From contig CANGYY010000002.1 of NCBI GenBank assembly GCA_947458585.1, positions 27,445 through 91,444 on the forward strand: DNA of 64,000 nt, given 5' to 3'. Shown piece after piece: positions 38,779 to 47,980 of this stretch. Within the stretch, counting starts at the first letter, position 1; each line of letters opens with the position of its first letter. The DNA comes from Cyclobacteriaceae bacterium. GTDB taxonomy: Bacteria > Bacteroidota > Bacteroidia > Cytophagales > Cyclobacteriaceae. The notes beneath the pieces are model-generated. The model had not been told where the DNA came from and ran no database searches. It was given only the letters and a program-made list of their open reading frames with translations. Both the position numbers and the translations under genes were made by a program.

Positions 38779-39585
38779 TTATAAGGGGTGGCTATTGAGG
38801 ACCAACCCATCCTTGACCGTCTTGAGGTAAGTAACGGCTTTGCCATCTTCCCCCACTTCACATACACGGTAACTCGGGAAAGGATTGCCCCAAGATCCTC
38901 CAAAATGTCCCGCCCATAAAAAAGGCTTCTTTTTATACACCATCAGGCCATCTAGGTCGTGATCGTGCCCATGGAAGGTGGCCTTCACATTTGGAAAAGA
39001 AGCAATCAAGTCCATAAACTCCTGGCAAGCCACTCCATTTCGCGTCCAATCCTGCTGGGAGATGTGGATGAATACATACACCTGCTCCAGCTTTTCATAG
39101 GAAGTCAACACTCCTTTCAGGTAATTCAAATCCGCACACAGGTAGTCGCCCACTACATTGGAAGAATCCAACAAAATCACCCCGAACTGATCCTTCAATA
39201 CAAAGGAATGGTTGGTGGAATGCCCCATGATTCGGAGAAAAGTGTCTGCATCTACCCGGTCGTGATTGCCTCGGGTGGCAAAATTGGGAAACTGAAGTTG
39301 ATCATAAACAGTCTTCACCTCTGGAAGTAAGGTAGGGGTATCGTGAATCAAGTCCCCATTAAAGACCACAAAGTCCACCCCTTTTTCACGATGAATCGCT
39401 TCCATTAGTTGCCGATGCGATCCTTCGAAATCCGTATTGGACTGCCCCCAATGCCCGTCTGAAGCGGTGATAAACTTGAGTCGGGTGGCTCTCGGAAGGC
39501 TTACCTGTCCATAAGTAGCAAATGGCAGGGTAAGTATTCCTGTGCTGATTAAACTGAGTTTCTGGAGAAAAGGGCGTCTTTGCAT
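38779..39585 (-). CDS. secreted calcineurin-like metallophosphoesterase
   Basis: 268 residues from ATG 39585 (MQRRPFLQKLSLISTGILTL), which looks like a Tat-type or Sec signal with an arginine pair; an in-frame start at 39612 is possible but would bury the signal. Metallophosphatase signatures in order: ASDGHWG, NGDLIHD, RGNHDR and FHGHDHD, supplying the two-metal site. Periplasmic phosphodiesterase or phosphatase of unknown substrate. It is convergent with purL and divergent from the M20 peptidase. Confidence 0.87.
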   Translation of the reverse strand: MQRRPFLQKLSLISTGILTLPFATYGQVSLPRATRLKFITASDGHWGQSNTDFEGSHRQLMEAIHREKGVDFVVFNGDLIHDTPTLLPEVKTVYDQLQFPNFATRGNHDRVDADTFLRIMGHSTNHSFVLKDQFGVILLDSSNVVGDYLCADLNYLKGVLTSYEKLEQVYVFIHISQQDWTRNGVACQEFMDLIASFPNVKATFHGHDHDLDGLMVYKKKPFLWAGHFGGSWGNPFPSYRVCEVGEDGKAVTYLKTVKDGLVLNSHPL

Positions 39586-39751
39586 GGCTTGAAAATACAA
39601 CATTGACTGCACTTTTCGAAGTACTCAACCCTCCTGCAGAAAATCTTCGTAAATCTGATTTTCCAAAGGAATAGATTGTGGCATTACCTTTTCCTCGGTT
39701 GGATTGCTGAAGCCATCCCTTTTGCTTAATTTTCGAAAAACCACTCCCCCT

Positions 39752-41272
39752 ATGCGAAGTTTCCTGTTCACTTCCCTATTTCTTTTGGTTGGCATCAGCC
39801 TATCCGCACAAACCATCGATCAAGCTCGATTAGAAGCGCTCACTGAAAAACAATGGCAATCCGGACTTAGTCTATTGAACGAACTCGTTTCCATGCCCAA
39901 TGACGCGGTATATCCCGAGCAAATCGCAGTGAATATCGCCTGGTGTGAGACTGCCTTTTCGAAGCGAAACTGGACCGTGGAGCGATTGGAAACAGGAGGA
40001 ATCCCATTGCTTCTTGTTGAAAAGAAACAGCCAAATGCTAAAAAAACAGCCCTCTTCTACTTTCACGTAGATGGACAAGCAGTGGATATCAGCAAGTGGG
40101 ATCAGAAGGATGCCTACCAGCCTGTACTAAAAGCACAAACTGCAGCAGGCACTTGGGAAGCTCTACCTATGGAAAGACTCCAAACCGAATACAATGCCGA
40201 TTGGCGTATATTTGGCCGCTCTACCTCCGATGACAAAGGCCCATTAGCCATGCTCATTACCGCCTGGGATGCGCTTACAGCAGCGGGAATTTCCCCTGAT
40301 TATTCCGTCAAAATCATCCTAGACTTTGAGGAGGAACAAGGTTCTCCCCGACTCCCAGCAGCAGTCGTCAAATACAAAGAAAAGCTTGCTGCTGACCTAA
40401 TGCTCATCATGGATGGACCACGTCACACCTCCAACCTACCTACGCTAAGTTACGGTGCTCGAGGTATCTCCGAACTCTTTTTGACCACCTACGGTCCCAA
40501 ACTTCCCCAGCACAGTGGGCACTATGGCAACTATGCCCCCAACCCTGCCCTACTGATGTCGCAGCTACTTTCTTCCATGAAAAATGAAAATGGCCGCGTG
40601 GTGATTCCAGGATTTTACGATGGGATTACTTTTACCGAAGCGGAGCGCAAAATCTTCGCTGCTGTACCAGACAACGAGCCCGCGGTCAAAAAACGCCTTG
40701 GCCTTGGCCGAACCGATCAGGTAGGACAGAGCTACCAAGAAAGCATCAACTACCCTTCCCTAAACATTAAAGGCCTGTCGGCAGGATATACCGGCGCTCA
40801 GGCGACTACCATCATCCCTGCCATTGCACTAGCCGAATTAGACATGCGTCTGGTACCCGAGTCGGACCCCGTACGCTTGTTTGGACTGATCAAAGACCAT
40901 ATCCGCAAGCAAGGATTTTACATCACGGAAAAAGACCCTAGCGATGAAGAGCGTATGGCACATCCAAAAATCGTCAAAGTCGGTACTTCCATATCTTACC
41001 AGGCATTCCGCACACCTATGGACTCCCCAGTAGGCGCTTGGCTAAGAAAGGCGATGAACCGTTCCTTTGGAGCAGATCCTGTACAGATTCGAATTTCTGG
41101 AGGTTCCATACCCATTTCTCCATTCGTGGATGCATTGGGTATTCCAGCAGTTACCATCCCTACCGTGAATGCAGACAACAACCAGCATAGTCCGAACGAA
41201 AACCTCCGCCTAGGAAATTACAAAGAAGGGATTCGAACGATTATGAGTGTGCTAACAGAGAAGATGTATTGA
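39752..41272 (+). CDS. secreted M20-family metallopeptidase
   Basis: 506 residues from ATG 39752, chosen because it opens a signal peptide (MRSFLFTSLFLLVGISLSAQ). Zinc-site motifs: FHVDGQ with His105 and Asp107, SDDKGPLAML (bridging Asp), DFEEEQGS (Glu-Glu general base and ligand), IMDGPRH and the late ligand His in NNQHSPNENLR. A dimerisation lid lies in between (~residues 230-380). Related enzymes are di- and carboxypeptidases or amidohydrolases of the ArgE/DapE/CPG2 group; an extracytoplasmic dipeptidase is the likeliest role. Confidence 0.9.
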   Translation: MRSFLFTSLFLLVGISLSAQTIDQARLEALTEKQWQSGLSLLNELVSMPNDAVYPEQIAVNIAWCETAFSKRNWTVERLETGGIPLLLVEKKQPNAKKTALFYFHVDGQAVDISKWDQKDAYQPVLKAQTAAGTWEALPMERLQTEYNADWRIFGRSTSDDKGPLAMLITAWDALTAAGISPDYSVKIILDFEEEQGSPRLPAAVVKYKEKLAADLMLIMDGPRHTSNLPTLSYGARGISELFLTTYGPKLPQHSGHYGNYAPNPALLMSQLLSSMKNENGRVVIPGFYDGITFTEAERKIFAAVPDNEPAVKKRLGLGRTDQVGQSYQESINYPSLNIKGLSAGYTGAQATTIIPAIALAELDMRLVPESDPVRLFGLIKDHIRKQGFYITEKDPSDEERMAHPKIVKVGTSISYQAFRTPMDSPVGAWLRKAMNRSFGADPVQIRISGGSIPISPFVDALGIPAVTIPTVNADNNQHSPNENLRLGNYKEGIRTIMSVLTEKMY

Positions 41273-41330
41273 TCCTGATTCTTTAAAAAATCTTCCTTCA
41301 AGGCAAATTATTTGGTCTTTACGGATGGTT

Positions 41331-42434
41331 TCAAAATCGATAAGCAAGGGAACTAATTAAAAAGAAATTGGTGGCTGTGGGAGACTCGGGATATAAAAAT
41401 ACTTGATCTCTGCTCTGGTAATTACTTGCCTCGATTCTCCACAACAAGCCTTCCCTAATGGTGTAATCAAAATTAACCGATACCGCTGTGGTAGCAAAGC
41501 CATTGGGATGGGCATTCTTTACTCGGATTCCTGTTCGGTCTTGGTAATACTCCACACGAACAGCTGTTTTGATCTGCTCATTCCACTTCACTTGACCAAT
41601 TACTATCGGACTAAACCAGGGATCGTATGCACTACTTCCCCGCTTTTGCTGTTGCACCCCCATATCCATCCCCGCCGTCAATGCCAAGGCATCGTTCAAT
41701 TGAAACTGACCATACAAATTGGAAAAATAACGCCGTCTTCTGGAAGCGTCTGGATCATCAGATCCCAGGAAGGTACTCCAATTGAGAAATACACCTTCCT
41801 TGGGCCTAAAGGATACTTGCGTCCCAAAGGAGGGTTTGGTACTGCCTTCCACATTGGTAATCCGTTGCCAACCATTGAAGACTAAGCCAGAAAAAAACCA
41901 CTTTTCAGAGGGTTGAAAACTCACCTTCCCACCCGTTAAAAAATAGGGGGTGTTTTCCGCTAAAATGGATCGCGTCAACGTCAAATTATCTGTAGAAATG
42001 GCACTTTCAAATCCAATATGGGAAGGCAAGACACCCGCATCTAACCACACATTGCCTTTTTTCGAAAGCAAAACCCCTGCATTTGCCTCAAATACATGCT
42101 TTAGTATTCCCGGCTCATCTGCATAATTGTCTACCGAATAAGCTCCAGCATGTAGCGCAACATTGCTTCGAAACTGCCCTTTGGTCATTGCAATTTTTAT
42201 CAAGCCCAAATTGAGCGCTACTTGATTGTGACGATTGTGGTTGCAAAGAAAAGGCAGTCTCGTTTTGCCTTCGGGCTGGTTAAAATCATAGCCATAAAAG
42301 AAATCTATCACTCCGGATACTACCCCCTTGAACTCATTGGAATTAGGAATACTATCCTGCTGACCAAACACTGGAGTACTTATAACTAGTAAAAAAATGA
42401 GGGTAATAAACCACCAAATCTGCTTCATCGCCAT
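41331..42434 (-). CDS. outer-membrane beta-barrel porin, BBP2/OmpL-like
   Basis: 367 residues with signal peptide (KQIWWFITLIFLLVISTPVFG). After it comes FKGVVSGVIDFFYGYDFNQPEG and the conserved RLPFLCNHNRHNQVALNLG segment. The rest is alternating amphipathic strands with aromatic girdles, ending in the C-terminal aromatic F (SSLAYRF) needed for barrel insertion. GVLPSHIGFESAISTDNLTL is also characteristic of beta-barrel porin-2 proteins. Probably a diffusion porin for unknown solutes. The gene has its own TAnnTTTG motif upstream. Confidence 0.85.
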   Translation of the reverse strand: MAMKQIWWFITLIFLLVISTPVFGQQDSIPNSNEFKGVVSGVIDFFYGYDFNQPEGKTRLPFLCNHNRHNQVALNLGLIKIAMTKGQFRSNVALHAGAYSVDNYADEPGILKHVFEANAGVLLSKKGNVWLDAGVLPSHIGFESAISTDNLTLTRSILAENTPYFLTGGKVSFQPSEKWFFSGLVFNGWQRITNVEGSTKPSFGTQVSFRPKEGVFLNWSTFLGSDDPDASRRRRYFSNLYGQFQLNDALALTAGMDMGVQQQKRGSSAYDPWFSPIVIGQVKWNEQIKTAVRVEYYQDRTGIRVKNAHPNGFATTAVSVNFDYTIREGLLWRIEASNYQSRDQVFLYPESPTATNFFLISSLAYRF

Positions 42435-42456
42435 TTTTGACTTTTTTTTCTAAGCA

Positions 42457-42464
42457 CAAAGATA
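42457..42464 (-). promoter_or_regulatory. candidate -7 element of the BBP2 porin gene
   Basis: Minus-strand TATCTTTG matches TAnnTTTG, 22 bases before the porin ATG. The nearest TTG is only 14 bases upstream, shorter than usual. Confidence 0.4.
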
Positions 42465-42524
42465 GCCTAAGGAAAAGTCAACTAAACTAAAATTCAAACA
42501 ATCAATTTATACTAAAGAATAAAC

Positions 42525-44774
42525 TCATTTCTCTGAATACAAAACCAATCTCAACGTATCGTAATCGTATTTGCCGTCAAAGTGTTCAAAGTAAGCCTTT
42601 AGCGAACTGAGTTTTTCGGTTACCCCCTGAATCTCCCAAATGGCTTCCTGGGGAACCAGCGCCTCCACCTGGATTTTTCCCGTCTTTACCCCATGCGTGA
42701 GGTGATTGAGGATGGTTCCAGGAGTTAGTCCACGATCCGATGCGATTTCTTCAGGAGTTTTTCCCTCCAAAAAAAGGCGGATCGTCTGTTCCTTCGTATC
42801 CTCTTTCTTCTCTTTTGCAGGTTTGTCTTTTGAAGATTTTTTCTTTCCTGACTTATTTTTTGTAGTGGAAGCAGTAGGCATGGCTTCTCGAAATTGGGAT
42901 ACGAGCTGCTGCCGCACCTGCCTAATTTTCAAATCAACCGCCTCCAAAGACCCAATCGATTGCCCCTGTAAAATGGCTTGCAAGAGCACTTTACTTCGAG
43001 CAATGGCCGTATACTTATTTAGAAACTCCAACTCTAACTCTTCCATTGACTCCTGGTACTCTTTCACACGCGTGAATCGCTCAATTTTGACCAAATGCCG
43101 AAGCAATATCTTCATGCCCTCGAGCAAAAGTTCCAAGTAATAGGATGAGCCTTTTTCCAAGCGATCCAGTAATTTCTCTACTTCTTTCTGCTGAATCAAA
43201 TACTGCAATTGCTGCCGAAACTTCCGGGTATTCTCCCGCTCTGCTTCTAGAAGTCGATACACCGCCGGCAAGTCCTCCCGCAATTCTTGCTCCTCAAACT
43301 CCATGGAAGAAGCTTGCTCATTCTGAAATTGAATCAAGGCCCCAATCACACTTTCAAACTCAAAGGTGCGCTCCACCAATTGAAAGAGGTAGTTTTCTTG
43401 GTGAACACTTAGTAAGGCTGCCAAATCTTGTTGAGTTGACTTTTCCTGGGTAAACCCAACCACCTTGGCATCCGAAAAAATCACCTCCGTTTGAATGCGG
43501 GTTCGTAAAATCAGCCCCTCCAAACTCCGAAGTCTACTCAAGGCCACATACACCTGCCCTGGAGCAAAGGCCTGTCCCACATCCACGATGGCTTTGTCAA
43601 AGGTGAGTCCCTGGCTTTTGTGTACCGTCACTGCCCAGGCCAATTTGATCGGATACTGAGAAAATGTTCCAATGACCTCCTCCTCTAATTCTTTGGTTTC
43701 CGCGTTGAGCTGGTACCGTTTATTTTCCCAATCCTCCTTTCTGAGCACATACTCCTCCTGCTGATCATCCATGCGCACTTTTACCTCATCCGCAGCAAGT
43801 TGAATCACCGTAGCCAACTTGCCATTGAAGTAATTGGCATTGCCCGAGGAATCGTTTTTGATAAACATCACCCGCGCACCCACCTTGAGTTCTAGGATGG
43901 GAGGCAGTGGAAACATACTCTCAGGAAATTCTCGGTCCAGATCCGCATCGTAAAAGAAAGAAGGACTTTCCAAACTTCGAAGCTCCCGCAAATTCAGTTC
44001 ATCCGCCTTGTAATTGTGCGTAGTCAAGGTGATGCAAGGCATCAGGTCCTGGATCTCATCCAAGGTCTTAAACTGCTGATTCAGTCGCCGCACATCCTCT
44101 GGAGTGGATTTATTGTCACGCAGGTTATTCAGGATGCGAATAAAGGTATCGTCCTGCTGCCGAAAAATCTTGTCCAACTCCAAATACACCATCCCCGACT
44201 GCTGCAGGGCCTTGGCCTCAAAGAAATGCATCGAGTTGTAAAATCGACTCAAGACAGTCCATTCATCATCCTTGACGATGGGGGGCAACTGGTACAAATC
44301 CCCAATCAAAAGCACCTGAACTCCCCCAAATGGAACCTGATAGTTGCGTTTCACACTCCTCATCCGGTAGTCAATCGCATCCAGCATATCGGCGCGCAGC
44401 ATACTGACTTCGTCAATTACCAAGAGATCAATCGCTTTGAGAACTTTTCTCCTGAGTTGGTTGAGTGGATGCCTGCGTGCAAGTGTTTGCTGGGTAAAAA
44501 ACCCTTGTCGATCCGTAAAGTTCCCCTCCGGCTCACGAGTGGGCAAAAAGGATCCAAATGGAAACAAAAATTGGGAATGGACAGTCACCCCTCTTGCATT
44601 GAGTGCCGCGATGCCCGTAGGAGCCACGATCACAAAACGCTTGTGTGTTTGTTGTGCTAGCTCCCGAAGAAAAGTAGTTTTTCCTGTGCCTGCTTTACCC
44701 GTCAAAAAAATAGGCGCTCCCGTGGTATTTACAAATCTAGCCGCGAGCTCCAGTCGGTCCGTAGAAGTATTCAT
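42525..44774 (-). CDS. PIF1/RecD-like ATP-dependent helicase with C-terminal HTH_40 domain
   Basis: 749 residues. Superfamily 1B helicase core: Walker A GKAGTGKTT (residues 26-34), motif Ia IVAPTGIAALNARGVTVHS, Walker B LVIDEVSMLRADMLD, GDLYQLPP (motif III), and a UvrD-C-like part with AVTVHKSQGLTFDKAIVD. The C-terminal half is helical with a lysine-rich linker (~residues 640-660) and a final HTH_40 domain (TIRLFLEGKTPEEIASDRGL). DNA or RNA-DNA unwinding in genome maintenance is inferred from homology. This architecture is common in Bacteroidota. Divergent from the PaiB-like gene. Confidence 0.9.
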   Translation of the reverse strand: MNTSTDRLELAARFVNTTGAPIFLTGKAGTGKTTFLRELAQQTHKRFVIVAPTGIAALNARGVTVHSQFLFPFGSFLPTREPEGNFTDRQGFFTQQTLARRHPLNQLRRKVLKAIDLLVIDEVSMLRADMLDAIDYRMRSVKRNYQVPFGGVQVLLIGDLYQLPPIVKDDEWTVLSRFYNSMHFFEAKALQQSGMVYLELDKIFRQQDDTFIRILNNLRDNKSTPEDVRRLNQQFKTLDEIQDLMPCITLTTHNYKADELNLRELRSLESPSFFYDADLDREFPESMFPLPPILELKVGARVMFIKNDSSGNANYFNGKLATVIQLAADEVKVRMDDQQEEYVLRKEDWENKRYQLNAETKELEEEVIGTFSQYPIKLAWAVTVHKSQGLTFDKAIVDVGQAFAPGQVYVALSRLRSLEGLILRTRIQTEVIFSDAKVVGFTQEKSTQQDLAALLSVHQENYLFQLVERTFEFESVIGALIQFQNEQASSMEFEEQELREDLPAVYRLLEAERENTRKFRQQLQYLIQQKEVEKLLDRLEKGSSYYLELLLEGMKILLRHLVKIERFTRVKEYQESMEELELEFLNKYTAIARSKVLLQAILQGQSIGSLEAVDLKIRQVRQQLVSQFREAMPTASTTKNKSGKKKSSKDKPAKEKKEDTKEQTIRLFLEGKTPEEIASDRGLTPGTILNHLTHGVKTGKIQVEALVPQEAIWEIQGVTEKLSSLKAYFEHFDGKYDYDTLRLVLYSEK

Positions 44775-44888
44775 TTGGCTAAATTAGGCTTTTGTTGCAT
44801 ACCTTGAAGGAGCTTAGTAAAAATTACTAGTAATTTTAAATGCTCACGCAGATTGCGCAAAAAACTCAAGACTAGAAGCAGTTACCCT

Positions 44889-45512
44889 ATGTATATCCAT
44901 CCACTCAACGCCTGGGAAAATCAACCTGAAGTCCTGGATTTTATTCGAAAAAATGCTTTTGCTACCCTTTACACTCAAGTGGATGGGAAGCCCTGGGCGA
45001 CACACCTACCGCTGTTTTTGGAAAGTAAACCCGAGGGAAAATTTGTACTTCATGGACACCTTGCCAAGGCCAACTCCCAATGGAAGCAGCTCGCTCAGGC
45101 TGAAGCAGTTTTGGTCGTATTCCAAGGACCTCATGCCTACGTTTCTTCTTCTTGGTATACCCATGAAAATGTTCCTACTTGGAATTACCTAGCCGTACAT
45201 GTCTATGGCAAAGCAAGGCTAATCGAAGGGGAAGAACTCATGCATCACCTCAAATCCTTGGTAGATCAGTACGAAACAGGGAGGCCGAATCGCGTGCAAG
45301 TGGAGACCATGACCCCAGGTTATTTGGAAGGGCAAATTCGTGCCTTGGTGGGCTTTGAATTGGAAATCACCGAAGTCCATGCCAGTGCCAAACTTTCGCA
45401 AAACCGAGACGATGAAAACTACGAGCGAATCATTCAACAGCTGGAGGACAGTTCTCTCCCGGGAGACAAGGAAGTCGCAGCAGAAATGCGGAATCGAAGA
45501 GCTAATAAGTAA
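44889..45512 (+). CDS. PaiB-like FMN-binding protein
   Basis: 207 residues from ATG 44889 (MYIHPLNAW); an upstream in-frame TTG adds a non-conserved tail. PaiB features: FATLYTQVDGKPWATHLPL, FVLHGHLAKANSQW, FQGPHAYVSSSWY and VPTWNYLAVHVYG, followed by GFELEITEVHASAKLSQN. These form a split-barrel flavin-binding fold. The family name, FMN-binding negative transcriptional regulator, comes from Bacillus PaiB; no DNA-binding helix is obvious, so an enzymatic or flavin-sensing role is equally possible. Confidence 0.9.
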   Translation: MYIHPLNAWENQPEVLDFIRKNAFATLYTQVDGKPWATHLPLFLESKPEGKFVLHGHLAKANSQWKQLAQAEAVLVVFQGPHAYVSSSWYTHENVPTWNYLAVHVYGKARLIEGEELMHHLKSLVDQYETGRPNRVQVETMTPGYLEGQIRALVGFELEITEVHASAKLSQNRDDENYERIIQQLEDSSLPGDKEVAAEMRNRRANK

Positions 45513-45516
45513 GTTA

Positions 45517-45579
45517 TTGTACGAAGTGCCAAGGAAATTGTACGAAGTACCAAGTAAAATGTACCAAGTATGAAATCCT
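45517..45579. repeat. three tandem 21-base imperfect repeats
   Basis: Units at 45517-45537, 45538-45558 and 45559-45579 share the core TGTACgAAGTaCCAAG with a few substitutions. The 10 bases GTACGAAGTA of unit 2 recur inverted at 45663-45672 (TACTTCGTAC), just before the GH109 stop codon. The tract fills the gap between convergent genes. Confidence 0.7.
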
Positions 45580-45675
45580 GTTAATTGGAGATTCTTACTT
45601 CTTATTTCTTCACTCGACGTTAGCTATTCGACATTGTTAAAAATCCCGTATTTCGTATCTCCTACTTCGTACTTT

Positions 45676-47082
45676 TTACACCCGTACCTTCGTCGTTCCT
45701 CCACCCTTCAAAGTGATTTCCACAGGCGCATTGGTTTTCCAGTGGCCTCCTGTAAAATCAGGGATATCGATGGAATTGGAACGATTGGACACAGACCACT
45801 CGCTCATCGGGGTGATGCAGCTCCACAAAGCGGCATCGTACACATCCTGATCCAATGGAAGTCCATTGCGCAAGCAATCGATCAATCTCCAGTCCATCAT
45901 AAAATCCATGCCTCCATGGCCTCCAATTTGCTTGGCTAGTTCGCCTACCTTTTGGACAATCTCAGGCGTGTATTTTTCTTTGAGTGCCATCATTTCATCC
46001 TCCTTCATCCAGCTGTGTCCTTTGGCCACTTTTTGCTCAGGATATTTCTGAGCATAGCCTTCGGTACCACTCACCACATGCAATCGAGAATACGGACGAG
46101 GCGAAGTCACGTCGTGCTGGATTACAATGCTTTTTCCTAACTTGGTTTTGACTACACTAGTATTCATATTACCTCGATAGGACTTGGCCGCATAACTATT
46201 CCAGAAGGAATCCTGCTCGGCAAGTTCCTGAGCTTTTTTCTTCATTTGGAAATCATTTGAAGACAAAGAAGTCAAGTAATCCATCTGATCTCCGCGATTG
46301 ATATTCAAAATCTGACAGATAGGCCCAAGCCCGTGAGTCGGGTAAAGGTTCCCATTTCGGAAATTCTCCTCCAGTCTCCACATGCCCTGAAAGCCCTTGT
46401 CCTTATCAAAGTTGAGCCAAACCAAATCGTGAATGTACGCTCCTTCTACGTGCACTACATCGCCAAAAAATCCCTCTCGAGCCATTTTTAAGGTCATCAA
46501 CTCAAAGAAATCGTAGCAACAATTTTCCAATTGCATGCAATGCTTTTTGGTGCGCTCGGAAGTTTCTACCAACTGCCAGCAATCTTCTAAGGTTCTAGCA
46601 GCAGGCACCTCCACGGCAGCATGCTTGCCAGACTCCATCGCATATACCGCCATTGGCGTATGCCACTCCCAAGGAGTAGTGATGTAAATCAAATCTAAAT
46701 CGGGTCGCTCGCACATTTTCTTCCATGCAAAAGGCGAACCCGAATACAATTCAGGATTATGAATACTTCCTGCCAAAGACTTTTTAGCCTTTTCCGCACG
46801 CTCAGGAAGTAGGTCACACAAGGCCTTGATCTCTACGCCTTCGATTTTGCTCAGGCGATCTACTGCTCCAGGACCACGCATTCCCAAGCCCACTATCCCT
46901 ACCCGAACGGTAGCCAATTTGGGAGCAGCAAAGCCAGACATGTTAAACGACTGTATTCGAGAGGCTCCATAAGATGCCTCCAATGGCAATACCTTCATGG
47001 AGTCTGCCAAGGCGGTTCCTGCACCAAATAATCCTAGACCTGCTAGTCCAGTGGTCTTTAAAAATTCTCTTCTACGATTCAT
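45676..47082 (-). CDS. Gfo/Idh/MocA oxidoreductase-fold protein, GH109-like glycosidase
   Basis: 468 residues with a twin-arginine signal (MNRRREFLKTTGLAGLGLFG). An NAD-binding Rossmann segment (VRVGIVGLGMRGPGAVDRL) and the MocA motif WEWHTPMAVYAMESGKHAAVE follow. The stretch MQLENCCYDFFELMTLKMAR and VEGAYIHDL resembles GH109 alpha-N-acetylgalactosaminidases, which use bound NAD in a redox-assisted hydrolysis. Export with prebound NAD by the Tat system fits that mechanism. GH109 activity is family inference; a sugar dehydrogenase is the alternative. It follows the DUF6503-like gene by 87 bases. Confidence 0.85.
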   Translation of the reverse strand: MNRRREFLKTTGLAGLGLFGAGTALADSMKVLPLEASYGASRIQSFNMSGFAAPKLATVRVGIVGLGMRGPGAVDRLSKIEGVEIKALCDLLPERAEKAKKSLAGSIHNPELYSGSPFAWKKMCERPDLDLIYITTPWEWHTPMAVYAMESGKHAAVEVPAARTLEDCWQLVETSERTKKHCMQLENCCYDFFELMTLKMAREGFFGDVVHVEGAYIHDLVWLNFDKDKGFQGMWRLEENFRNGNLYPTHGLGPICQILNINRGDQMDYLTSLSSNDFQMKKKAQELAEQDSFWNSYAAKSYRGNMNTSVVKTKLGKSIVIQHDVTSPRPYSRLHVVSGTEGYAQKYPEQKVAKGHSWMKEDEMMALKEKYTPEIVQKVGELAKQIGGHGGMDFMMDWRLIDCLRNGLPLDQDVYDAALWSCITPMSEWSVSNRSNSIDIPDFTGGHWKTNAPVEITLKGGGTTKVRV

Positions 47083-47169
47083 AGGGATATGCTTTTTTGG
47101 GTTTGCATCCCCTAGTTACTAAAAAATCAAAAAAAGTCCCTACCGCCAATCCAAAAAAGAAACAATCGC

Positions 47170-47925
47170 CTAGTTTTTCGGAATCGGGGAGATACGGATA
47201 TTTTCCAAATTGATTTCGGATAGCGTCTCTAAAGCTCCTTTTTCATACAAATACTGCATGGAATCCAAGGGTGTTGCTTTGTTAGCCGCCTTCAGATTAA
47301 GGTAATCCTGAAAGCGAATCCCGCCTACCTCACGAGTCTCGCGAACTTCACGAAAGCGCACCCCGCCACCATCCGTATGGTAGTTGTAGGCCAGGTAATC
47401 CATTCGGGAATCGGCTACCCCAAACCAATACAAAAACTCATCTTCAAAGTGCTCTCCGCCACCTTCAGCCTTAAAAGTCACCTTGACCTGATGGTAATCC
47501 TTTCCCTTAATCTTTGTTTGTCCCAGGTAAGTTTTGATAGCCGCTGCGTCATTGAGCCCATAAGGCAAAAAAGCAAAGTAAGCCACCGAATTGACCGATC
47601 GAGAAAAAGCGCCTATCCGCTCCTCGGTTAAGGTATCGATCAATACTCCATTGACCTTTCGTGTAAAACCTTCGTTATTCAATACATCCACTACATGACC
47701 TGTAGAATCGGTAAATTCCCGGCGGTACTCAAAGGCGGTAGGTGATTTGAAAATGGAATAATGCGTGTCTCTGAAATCAAAATTGATGGCAGTTTCGGCA
47801 TAGCGATCCCCTCCATGTGCAACGATGGCCGCATCCACAATTTGCTCTACCTCTGTTCTGGAATCACAGGAAACTCCAAAAAAAGTAAGGGAGAGCAGGC
47901 CTAAACTGAATAGTACCAATTTCAT
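47170..47925 (-). CDS. DUF6503-like lipoprotein (paralogue B)
   Basis: 251 residues. Signal with lipobox (LVLFSLGLLSLTFFGVSC), then EQIVDAAIVAHGGDRYAETA, the same AHGG-containing opening helix as paralogues A and C. Beta-rich middle and a final SEINLENIRISPIP. The AHGG opening and predicted antiparallel sheet suggest a LolA-like hydrophobic-groove fold, but no function is established. It lies 55 bases after paralogue C, most likely in the same transcript. Confidence 0.8.
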   Translation of the reverse strand: MKLVLFSLGLLSLTFFGVSCDSRTEVEQIVDAAIVAHGGDRYAETAINFDFRDTHYSIFKSPTAFEYRREFTDSTGHVVDVLNNEGFTRKVNGVLIDTLTEERIGAFSRSVNSVAYFAFLPYGLNDAAAIKTYLGQTKIKGKDYHQVKVTFKAEGGGEHFEDEFLYWFGVADSRMDYLAYNYHTDGGGVRFREVRETREVGGIRFQDYLNLKAANKATPLDSMQYLYEKGALETLSEINLENIRISPIPKN

Positions 47926-47980
47926 AACTGTGTTTATTTAAATGAAATTATCCGTTTTAGAGAAATTAAATAGCCGGTAA

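Noticed and set aside
45340..45573. Open frame of 77 codons running from the PaiB gene into the 21-base repeats
   Set aside because: The periodic KLYEVP-like residues are simply the translated DNA repeat and the rest is out of frame with PaiB.
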